From Hydractinia symbiolongicarpus (lineage: Eukaryota; Cnidaria; Hydrozoa; Anthoathecata; Hydractiniidae): a stretch of 64,000 nucleotides of DNA. The notes beneath the pieces were generated by a model. The model did not search any database, was not told the DNA's origin, and worked only from the letters and a program-made list of their open reading frames with translations. Position 1 is the first letter of the stretch. Every line of letters begins with the position of its first letter. The translations under genes and the position numbers were made by a program. The stretch is taken from contig NC_079877.1 of NCBI RefSeq assembly GCF_029227915.1, positions 31,151,851 to 31,215,850 of the forward strand, in the 5' to 3' direction. Below are positions 9,621-20,200 of this stretch, piece by piece.

Positions 9621-10388
9621 TCACAAAGAATTATTTTTCTTCTTTTTACTGTCTTGAATGAGTAAATTTATGCATTTTTGCTTTGCAAAAATAGAAATCA
9701 AATCATAACGTCTCTGAACATCGTCTGGGCTGTTACTTTGCTTTCGACTAACAGGATCTGTTTGGGGGCCGTAAAAATTCGTGGATTCAATAAATGATTT
9801 GCACTCAACAACGGCATCGACCATTTTTAGGCAAGTTGTAATTTTAGAAGACTTTTTCCAACATTTGAAACTGTCTTGTTTTGCTTTTATCTTACATTCC
9901 CACGTTATAGAATTCACAATTTTTATGATTTTTTCCTCAAACTTTAATTGTTCCATGAAAATATCACCACATAGATTTGGGTCACCAGTTGGGTTGACAC
10001 AACAACACGGTGCATAAAATGAAAACAAATACAAATTTGGCTTATTCATATTTTCAGCGCTGAAATCTTCTATCAATTTTGACACTTTTGGTAATATCAT
10101 TGCTTCGGTGTGATCCAGTGCGCCTGTTTTGCGTAGAGTTGCTAAATAGTTTTTACCATCAATTGTTTGCTTTGAGGAAAATGCTGTGGGAGGGGGATAC
10201 AGAGCGAAGACAGGCGTAGCAGACAAGTAAAACACAGCAAACTGTCGTATTGTATTTTTTTCAGTTGCAAGTGGTGCGAAAGTGTCATGTACGTGTTGAA
10301 AGAGTTCTTCTTCAGGACTACCTTTTACGTTATCATTGTGCATCAAAGAGATGATGACGAAGAGCAGGAGTTCATACCGGTTCATCAT
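9621..10388 (-). CDS. Secreted AID/APOBEC-like deaminase family protein (SNAD-like), putative
   Basis: This 255-residue protein starts with a signal peptide (hydrophobic LLLFVIISLM near residues 7-16, likely cleavage around 23). It carries the zinc-site layout of the cytidine deaminase fold. H93-T-E95 opens a helix (HTEAMILPKVSKLI). About 25 residues later a beta strand (LYLFSFYAPC) leads into P127-C128-C-C, with a further cysteine at 140. H93 and two of the cysteines would hold zinc, and E95 would act as proton shuttle. Cysteines at 165, 176, 186, 196 and 239 suggest disulfides of an extracellular protein, and one N-glycosylation sequon lies at N252. This combination fits the Secreted Novel AID/APOBEC-like Deaminases of animals, which are thought to act in immunity; substrate unknown. 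The spacing from C128 to C140 is longer than the usual PCxxC. The tandem Met codons at 1-2 follow an acceptor signal by 9 bases. The gene is well supported; the family call is by motif reading only. Confidence 0.65.
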   Translation of the reverse strand: MMNRYELLLFVIISLMHNDNVKGSPEEELFQHVHDTFAPLATEKNTIRQFAVFYLSATPVFALYPPPTAFSSKQTIDGKNYLATLRKTGALDHTEAMILPKVSKLIEDFSAENMNKPNLYLFSFYAPCCCVNPTGDPNLCGDIFMEQLKFEEKIIKIVNSITWECKIKAKQDSFKCWKKSSKITTCLKMVDAVVECKSFIESTNFYGPQTDPVSRKQSNSPDDVQRRYDLISIFAKQKCINLLIQDSKKKKNNSL

Positions 10389-10397
10389 CTTTCCAGT

Positions 10398-10400
10398 CTT
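10398..10400 (-). other. Splice-acceptor signal before the deaminase-like start codon
   Basis: On the minus strand a strong pyrimidine tract, AACTTTTTTCTTTAAG, ends here. ACTGGAAAG and then the double ATG follow. An upstream untranslated exon or a trans-spliced leader would be joined at 10397. Upstream cis exons would have to lie within or beyond the satellite that begins 62 bases further on. Confidence 0.45.
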
Positions 10401-10461
10401 AAAGAAAAAAGTTTAATTGGTAGCCTAAAACATAATTGCACTTTTAAAATTTAAAAATTTT

Positions 10462-13400
10462 TCGTACCAACATGTATTTAGCGATATTTTTCTGATATTA
10501 CTAGGTTGCATCGCTTTTATCAGTGAAACGTTTGACTGAGGGACTTAATTGAACTGACTTTGGACTTTCGCCTTATAAATGTGATAAATAAAACAATTGT
10601 ACTCCAAGAAATAACATTCTTCTTAATTTGACATGATTGCTTGAACTCAACGATTACGCTGGGCGCTGTGGTAGCGCTTTATTTAAAAAGTTAGATAAAT
10701 AAGTCAGTTTCTACTGTGGGACCAAGCCTAGCTGTTAGCGCGCACTGAAAAAATAGAGACAGTTTCATGAAAAACATTTCATTGAATTTTTCACGGTATA
10801 AGTCCGTATGAGTTACAACGGTTGCGTCACATATTCGTACCAACATGTATTTAGCCATGTTATTCTGATATTACTAGGTTGCATCGCTTTTATCAGTGAA
10901 ACGATTGACTGTGGGACTTAATTGAACTGATTTTGGACTTTGACCTTACAAATGTGATAAATGACACAATTGGACTCCAAGAAATAACATTCTAGTTAAT
11001 TTGACATGATTGCTTGAACTCAACGATTACGCTGGGCGCTGGGGTAGCGCTTTATTTAAAAATTTAGATAAATAAGTCAGTTTCTACTGTGGGACCAAGC
11101 CTAGCTGTTAGCGCGCACTGAAAAAAATAGAGACATTTTCATGAAATACATTTCATTGAATTTTTCACGGTATAAGTCCGTGTGAGTTACAACGGTTGCG
11201 TCACGTATTCGTACCAACATGTATTTAGCAATGTTTTTCTGATATTACTAGGTTGCATCGCTTTTATCAGTGAAACGATTGACTGTGGGACTTAATTGAA
11301 CTGATTTTGGACTTTGACCTTACAAATGTGATAAATGACACAATTGGACTCCAAGAAATAACATTCTACTTAATGTGATATGATTGCTGGAACTCATCGA
11401 TTACACTGGGCGCTGTGCTAGCACTTTATTTAAAAAAATAAAGATAAATAAGTCATTTTTTACGGTGGGTACCAATCCTAGCCGTTTGTGCGCGCTGAAG
11501 AAATATAGACAGTTTCATGAATTACATTTCATTGAATTTCTCACGCTATAAGTCCGTGTGATTTACAAGGCTTGCGTCACATATTCGTACCAACATGTGT
11601 TCAGCAATGTTTTTCTGATAATACTAGGTTGCATCGCTTTTAAGAGTGAAACGATTGACTGTGGGACTTAATTGAACTGACTTTGGACTTTCACCTTATA
11701 AATGTGATAAATAAAACAATTGTACTCCAAGAAATAACATTCTTTTTAATTTGACATGATTGCTTGAACTCAGCGATTACGCTGGGCGCTGTGGTAGCGC
11801 TTTATTTAAAAATTTAGATAAATAAGTCATTTTTTACTATGGGACCAAGCCTAGCTGTTAGCGCGCACTGAAAAAATTGAGACAGTTTCATGAAATACAT
11901 TTCATTGAATTTTTCACGTTATAAGTCCGTGTGAGTTACAACGGTTGCGTCACATATTCGTACCAACATGTATTTAGCAATGTTTTTCTGATATTACTAG
12001 GTTGCATCGCTTTTATCAGTGAAACGATTGACTGTGGGACTTAATTGAACTGATTTTGGACTTTGACCTTATAAATGTGATAAATAAAACAATTGTACTC
12101 CAAGAAATAACATTCTTCTTAATTTGACATGATTGCTTGAACTCAACGATTACGCTGGGCGCTGTGGTAGCGCTTTATTTAAAAAGTTAGATAAATAAGT
12201 CAGTTTCTACTGTGGGACCAAGCCTAGCTGTTAGCGCGCACTGAAAAAATAGAGACAGTTTCATGAAATACATTTCACTGAATTTTTCACGGTATAAGTC
12301 CGTGTGAGTTACAACGGTTGCGTCACATATTCGTACCAACATGTATTTAGCAATGTTTTTCTGATATTACTAGGTTGCATCGCTTTTATCAGTGAAACGA
12401 TTGACTGTGGGACTTAATTGAATTGATTTTGGACTTTGACCTCATAAATGTGATAAATAAAACAATTGTACTCCAAGAAATAACATTCTTCTTAATTTGA
12501 CATGATTGCTTGAACTCAGCGATTACGCTGGGCGCTGTGGTAGCGCTTTATTTGAAAATTTAGATAAAAAAGTCATTTTTTAGTATGGCACCAAGCCTAG
12601 CTCTTAGCGCGCGCTGAAAAAATATGGACAGTTTCATGAAATACATTTCATTGAATTTCTCACGGTATAAGTCCGTGTGAGTTACAACGCTTGCGTCACA
12701 TATTCGTACCAACATGTATTTGGCAATGTTTTTCTGATAATACTAGGTTGCATCGCTTTATCAGTGAAACGATTGACTGTGGGACTTAATTGAACTGACT
12801 TGGGACTTTGACCTTATAAATGTGATAAATAAAACAATTGTACTCCAAGAAATAACATTCTTCTTAATTTGACATGATTGCTTGAACTCAGCGACTATGC
12901 TGGGCGCTGTGGTAGCGCTTTATTAAAAAATTTAGATAAATAAGTCTGTTTTTACTGTGGGACCAAGCCTAGCTGTTAGCGCGCACTAAAAAAATAGAGA
13001 CAGTTTCATGAAATACATTTCATTGAATTTTTCACGGTATAAGTCCGTGTGAGTTACAACGGTTGCGTCACATATTCGTACCAACATGTATTTAGCAATG
13101 TTATTCTGATATTACTAGGTTGCATCGCTTTTATCAGTGAAACGATTGACTGTGGGACTTAATTGAACTGATTTTGGACTTTGACCTTACAAATGTGATA
13201 AATGACACAATTGGACTCCAAGAAATAACATTCTACTTAATGTGACATGATTGCTTGAACTCAACGATTACGCTGGGCGCTGGGGTAGCGCTTTATTTAA
13301 AAATTTAGATAAATAAGTCAGTTTCTACTGTGGGACCAAGCCTAGCTGTTAGCGCGCACTGAAAAAATAGAGACAGTTTCATGAAATACATTTCATTGAA

Positions 13401-15732
13401 TTTTTCACGGTATAAGTCCGTGTGAGTTACAACAGTTGCGTCACGTATTCGTACCAACATGTATTTAGCAATGTTTTTCTGATATTACTAGGTTGCATCG
13501 CTTTTATCAGTGAAACGATTGACTGTGGGACTTAATTGAACTGATTTTGGACTTTGACCTTACAAATGTGATAAATGACACAATTGGACTCCAAGAAATA
13601 ACATTCTACTTAATTTGATTTGATTGCTGGAACTCATCGATTACACTGGGCGCTGTGCTAGCGCTTTATTTAAAAATTTAGATAAATAAGTCATTTTTTA
13701 CGGTGGGGACCAATCCTAGCCGTTTGTGCGCGCTGAAGAAATATAGACAGTTTCATGAATTACATTTCATTGAATTTCTCACGCTATAAGTCCGTGTGAT
13801 TTACAACGCTTGCGTCACATATTCGTACCAACATGTGTTCAGCAATGTTTTTCTGATAATACTAGGTTGCATCGCTTTTAAGAGTGAAACGATTGACTGT
13901 GGGACTTAATTGAACTGACTTTGGACTTTCACCTTATAAATGTGATTAATAAAACAATTGTACTCCAAGAAATAACATTCTTCTTAATTTGACATGATTG
14001 CTTGAACTCAGCGATTACGCTGGGCGCTGTGGTAGCGCTTTATTTAAAAATTTAGATAAATATGTCATTTTTTACTATGGGACCAAGCCTAGCTGTTAGC
14101 GCGCACAGAGAAAATAGAGACAGTTTCATGAAATAAATTTCATTGAATTTTTCACGTTATAAGTCCGTGTGAGTTACAACGGTTGCGTCACATATTCGTA
14201 CCAACATGTATTTAGCAATGTTTTTCTGATATTACTAGGTTGCATCGCTTTTATCAGTGAAACGATTGACTGTGGGACTTAATTGAACTGATTTTGGACT
14301 TTGACCTTATAAATGTGATAAATAAAACAATTGTACTCCAAGAAATAACATTCTTCTTAATTTGACATGATTGCTTGAACTCAACGATTACGCTGGGCGC
14401 TGTGGTAGCGCTTTGTTTAAAAAGTTAGATAAATAAGTCAGTTTCTACTGTGGGACCAAGCCTAGCTGTTAGCGCGCACTGAAAAAATAGAGACAGTTTC
14501 ATGAAATACATTTCATTGAATTTTTCACGGTATAAGTCCGTGTGAGTTACAACAGTTGCGTCACGTATTCGTACCAACATGTATTTAGCAATGTTTTTCT
14601 GATATTACTAGGTTGCATCGCTTTTATCAGTGAAACGATTGACTGTGGGACTTAATTGAACTGATTTTGGACTTTGACCTTACAAATGTGATAAATGACA
14701 CAATTGGACTCCAAGAAATAACATTCTACTTAATTTGATTTGATTGCTGGAACTCATCGATTACACTGGGCGCTGTGCTGGCGCTTTATTTAAAAATTTA
14801 GATAAATAAGTCATTTTTTACGGTGGGGACCAATCCTAGCCGTTTGTGCGCGCTGAAGAAATATAGACAGTTTCATGAATTACATTTCATTGAATTTCTC
14901 ACGCTATAAGTCCGTGTGATTTACAACGCTTGCGTCACATATTCGTACCAACATGTGTTCAGCAATGTTTTTCTGATAATACTAGGTTGCATCGCTTTTA
15001 TCAGTGAAACGATTGACTGTGGGACTTAATTGAACTGATTTTGGACTTTGACCTTACAAATGTGATAAATGACACAATTGGACTCCAAGAAATAACATTC
15101 TAGTTAATTTGACATGATTGCTTGAACTCAACGATTACGCTGGGCGCTGGGGTAGCGCTTTATTTAAAAATTTAGATAAATAAGTCATTTTTTACGGTGG
15201 GGACCAATCCTAGCCGTTTGTGCGCGCTGAAGAAATATAGACAGTTTCATGAATTACATTTCATTGAATTTCTCACGTTATAAGTCCGTGTGAGTTACAA
15301 CGGTTGCGTCACATATTCGTACCAACATGTATTTAGCAATGTTTTTCTGATATTACTAGGTTGCATCGCTTTTATCAGTGAAACGATTGACTGTGGGACT
15401 TAATTGAACTGATTTTGGACTTTGACCTTATAAATGTGATAAATAAAACAATTGTACTCCAAGAAATAACATTCTTCTTAATTTAACATGATTGCTTGAA
15501 CTCAACGATTACGCTGGGCGCTGTGGTAGCGCTTTATTTAAAAAGTTAGATAAATAAGTCAGTTTCTACTGTGGGACCAAGCCTAGCGGTTAGCGCGCAC
15601 TAAAAAAATAGAGACAGTTTCATGAAATACATTTCATTGAATTTTTCACGGTATAAGTCCGTGTGAGTTACAACGGTTGCGTCACATATTCGTACCAACA
15701 TGTATTTAGCAATGTTATTCTGATATTACTAG
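10462..15732 (-). repeat. Satellite, left block: 14 monomers of ~373 bp plus 42 bp
   Basis: The landmark CGTACCAACATG recurs at 10463, 10836, 11210, 11586, 11959, 12332, 12705, 13077, 13450, 13824, 14197, 14570, 14944, 15318 and 15691, with spacing of 372-376. The block begins at TCGTACC, next to unique sequence, and ends at CTAG after TGATATTA, 42 bp into a fifteenth unit. Monomers carry at least three diagnostic variants (ATAAAACAATTGTACTCC versus ATGACACAATTGGACTCC; ATGTATTTAGC versus ATGTGTTCAGC). The order of variants from 10836 repeats from 13077, a six-monomer (2241-bp) shift. The block is the reverse complement of the same family found right of 17203. Orientation is given relative to the right block as plus. 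Confidence 0.97.
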
Positions 15733-17202
15733 TTTTAATTTTTTTTTTTCACCACTAAAACGGATGAGACTTGTACTTTTCAAAAATGTTTTCATTTTTG
15801 ATAAGACGCTTAATGAAAGTGGTTTAATCGCCGGCAAACGAAAACCCGCGATTTCCCGTAAATCCCGGACTCGGCCCGTATAGTCAAAAGTATACAAAGA
15901 AAGTACCCAGGGAGTAAACTCATTTCCCGAACGATTTTTTAAATTATTTTTTCACCACTAAAACGCATGAGACTTGTAGTTTTCAGAAATGTTTTCATTT
16001 TTGATGAGACGCTTAATGAAAGTGGTTTAATCGCCGGCAAACGAAAACCCGCGATTTCCCGTAAATCCCGGGCTTGGCCCGTATAGTCACAAGTATACAA
16101 AGAAAGTACCCAGGGAGTAAACTCATTTACCGAACGATTTTTTAAATTTTTTTTTCACCACTAAAACGGATGAGACTTGTAGTTTTTAAAAATGTTTTCA
16201 TTTTTGATGAGACGCTTAATGAAAGAGGATTAATCGCAGGCAAACGAAAACCCGCGATTTCCCGTAAATCCCGGGCTTGGCCCGTATAGTCGAATGTATA
16301 CAAAAAAGTACCCTGTGGGTAAACTCATTTCCAGAACGATTTTTTAAATTATTTTTTCACCACTAAAACGCATAAGACTTGTAGTTTTTAAAAATGTTTT
16401 CATTTTTGATGAGACGCTGAATAAAAGAAGTTTAATCGCCGGCAAACTAAAACCCGCGATTTCCCGTAAATCCCGGGCTTGGCCGTATAGTCAAAAGTAT
16501 ACAAAGAAAGTACCCAGGGAGTAAACTCATTTCCCGAACGATTTTTTAAATTATTTTTTCACCACAAAAACGCGTGAGACTTGTAGTTTTCAAAAATGTT
16601 TTCATTTTTGATGAGACGCTGAATAAAAGGAGTTTAATCGCCGGCAAGCGAAAACCCGCGATTTCCCGTAAATCCCGGGCTTGGCCCGTATAGTTGAATG
16701 TATCTAAAGAAAGTACCCAGGGAGTAAACTGATTTCCCGAACGATTTTTCAAATTATTTCTGCCCCACTAGAACGAATGAGACTTGTAGTTTTCAAAAAA
16801 ATTTTCATTTTTAATGAGACGCTTAATGAAAGAGGTTTAATCGCCGACAAACGAAAACCCGCGATTTCCCGTAAATCCCGGGCTTGGCCCGTATAGTCGA
16901 ATGTATACAAAGAAAGTACCCAGGGTGTAAACTCATTTCCCGAACGATTTTTTAATTTTTTTTTTCACCACTAAAACGGATGAGACTTGTACTTTTCAAA
17001 AATGTTTTCATTTTTGATAAGACGCTTAATGAAAGAGGTTTAATCGCCGGCAAACGAAAACCCGCGATTTCCCGTAAATCCCGGACTCGGCCCGTATAGT
17101 CAAAAGTATACAAAGAAAGTACCCAGGGAGTAAACTCATTTCCCGAACGATTTTTTAAATTATTTTTTCACCACTAAAACGCATGAGACTTGTAGTTTTC
17201 AG
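15733..17202. repeat. Tandem array of a 203-bp unit, about 7 units, between the satellite blocks
   Basis: The landmark CACCACTAAAACG recurs at 15750, 15953, 16156, 16358, 16560, 16763 (variant), 16966 and 17169, spacing 202-203. The unit is unrelated to the 373-bp satellite. It contains a perfect hairpin CAAAAATG / CATTTTTG (15781-15800 in the first unit) and, in most units, CGGGC-TTG-GCCCG (for example 16069-16081). Units differ at a few percent of positions. The unit length is not a multiple of three, so the 60-68-codon frames on the minus strand cannot run on between units and are not called genes. Both ends abut the 373-bp satellite directly, with the two flanking blocks in opposite orientation. 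Confidence 0.95.
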
Positions 17203-20200
17203 TATCTAAATTTTTAAATAAAGCGCTACCACAGGGCCTAGTGTACTCGCTGAATTCCAGCAATCATGTCGAATTAAGAAGAATGTTATTCCTTGGAGTC
17301 CAATTGGCTCATTTATCACATTTGTAAGCTCACAGTCCAGAATCAGTTCAATTAAGTCCCACAGTCAATCGTTTCACTGTTAAAAGCGATACAACTTAGT
17401 AATATCGGAAAAAAATCACTAAATACATGTTGGTACGAATATATGACGCAACCGTTGTAACTCAAACGGATTGACACCGTTAGAAAGTCATTGAAATGTA
17501 GTTTTTAAAACTGTCTCTATTTCTTCAGCGCGCGATAACGGCCAGGATTGGTCCCACAGTAAGAGAAGACTTATTTAAATAAATTTTGAGGTAAAGCGCT
17601 ACCACAGAGCCTAGTGTAATCGCTGATATCCAGCAATCATGTCAAATTAAGAAGAATGTTATTCCTTGGAGACTAATTGGCTCATTTATCACATTTATAA
17701 GGTCACATACCAGAATCAGATCAATTAATTCCCACAGTCAATCGTTTCACTGTTAAAAGCAATACAACTTAGTAATATCGGAAGAAAATCACTAAATACA
17801 TGTGGGGACGAATATGTGACGCAACCGTTGTGACTCAAACGGATTGACACCGTTAGTAAGTCAATGAAATGTAGATTTTGAAACTGTCTCTATTTCTTCA
17901 GCGCGAACCAACGGCTAGGATTGGTCCCACAGTAAAAAATGACTTTTTTATCTTAATTTTTAAATAAAGCGCTACCACAGAGCCTAGTGTAATCGCTGAT
18001 ATCCAGCAATCATGTCAAATTAAGAAGAATGTTATTCCTTCGAGTCCAATAGGCTCATTTACCACATTTATAAGGTCACAGTCCAGAATCAGTTCAATAA
18101 AGTCCCACAATCAATCGTTTCACTGTTAAAAGCGATACAACTTAGTAACGTCGGAAAAAAGTCACTATCTACATGTTGGTACGAATATGTGACGCAACCG
18201 TTGTAACTCAAACGGATTGATACCGCCAAGAATTCGATGAAATGTAGTTTTTAAAACTGTCTCAATTTCTTCAGCGCGCGATAAGGGCCAGGATTGGTCC
18301 CACAGTAAGAGAAGACTTATTTATCTACATTTTTAGGTAAAGCGCTACCACAGAGCCTAGTGTAATCGCTGAAATCCAGCAATCATGTCATATTAAGAAG
18401 AATGTTATTCCTTGGAGTCCAAGAGGCTCATTTATCACATTTATAAGGTCACAGTCCAGAATCAGTTTATTTAATTCCAACAGTCAATCGTTTCACTGTT
18501 AAAAGCAATACAACTTAGTAATATCGGAAGAAAATCACTAAATACATGTTGGTACGAATATGTGACGCAACCCTTGTAACTCAAACGGATTGACACCGTT
18601 AGAAAGTCAATGAAATGTAGTTTTTGAAACTGTCTCTATTTCTTCAGCGCGAACTAACGACTAGGATTCGCCCCACAGTAAAAAATGACTGATTTATCTT
18701 AATTTTTTAATAAAGCTCTACCACAGCGCCGAGTGTAATCGCTGAGTTCCAGCAATCATGTCAAATTAAGAAGAATGTTATTCCTTGGAGTCCAATAGGC
18801 TCATTTATCACATTTATAAGGTCACATTCCAGAATCAGATCAATTAATTCCCACAGTCAATCGTTTCACTGTTAAAAACAATACAACTTAGTAATATTGG
18901 AAGAAAATCACTAAATACATGTGGGGACGAATATGTGACGCAACCGTTGTGACTCAAACGGATTGACACCGTTAGTAAGTCAATGAAATGTAGATTTTGA
19001 AACTGTCTCTATTTCTTCAGCGCGAACCAACGGCTAGGATTGGTCCCACAGTAAAAAATTACTTATTTATCTTAATTTTTAAATAAAGCGCTACTACAGC
19101 GCCCAGTGTAATCGCTGAGTTTCAGCAATCATATCAAATTAAGAAGAATGTTATTCCTTGGAGACCAATTGTCTCATTTAACACATTTATGAGGTCAAAG
19201 TCCAAAATCAGTTCAATTAAGTCCCATAGTCAAGCGTTTCACTATTAAAAGTAGTGCAACCTAGTAATATCCGAATACTATCGCTAAATACATGTTGGTA
19301 TGAATATGTGACGGAGCTGTTGTAACTCAAACGGATTGACACCGTTAGAAACTCATTGAAATGTAGTTTTTAAAACTGTCTCTATTTCTTCAGCGCGCGA
19401 TAACGGCCAGCATTGGTCCCACAGTAAAAGAAGACTTATTTAAATAAATTTTGAGGTAAAGCGCTACCACAGAGCCTAGTGTAATCGCTGATATCCAGCA
19501 ATCATGTCAAATTAAGAAGAATGTTATTCCTTGGAGACCAATTGGCTCATTTATCACATTTATAAGGTCACATTCCAGAATCAGATCAATTAATTCCCAC
19601 AGTCAATCGTTTCACTGTTAAAAGCAATACAACTTAGTAATATCGGAAGAAAATCACTAAATACATGTGGGGACGAATATGTGACGCAACCGTTGTGACT
19701 CAAACGGATTGACACCGTTAGTAAGTCAATGAAATGTAGATTTTGAAACTGTCTCTATTTCTTCAGCGCGAACCAACGGCTAGGATTGGTCCCACAGTAA
19801 AAAATGACTTATTTATCTTAATTTTTAAATAAAGCGCTACTACAGCGCCCAGTGTAATTGCTGAGTTTCAGCAATCATATCAAATTAAGAAGAATGTTAT
19901 TCCTTGGAGACCAATTGTCTCATTTATCACATTGATGAGGTCAAAGTCCAAAATCAGTTCAATTAAGTCCCATAGTCAAGCGTTTCACTGTTAAAAGCAG
20001 TGCAACCTAGTAATATCCGAATACTATCGCTAAATACATGTTGGTATGAATATGTGACGCAGCTGTTGTAACTCAAACGGATTGACACCGTTAGAAAGTC
20101 ATTGAAATGTAGTTTTTAAAACCGTCTCTAATTCTTCAGGGCGCGATAACGGCCAGGATTGGTCCCACAGTAAAAGAAGACTTATTTATATAAATTTTGA

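Noticed and set aside
15715-16752. 60-68-codon minus frames in the 203-bp array
   Set aside because: The unit is not a multiple of three and the same frame is broken in other units; no domain is recognisable.
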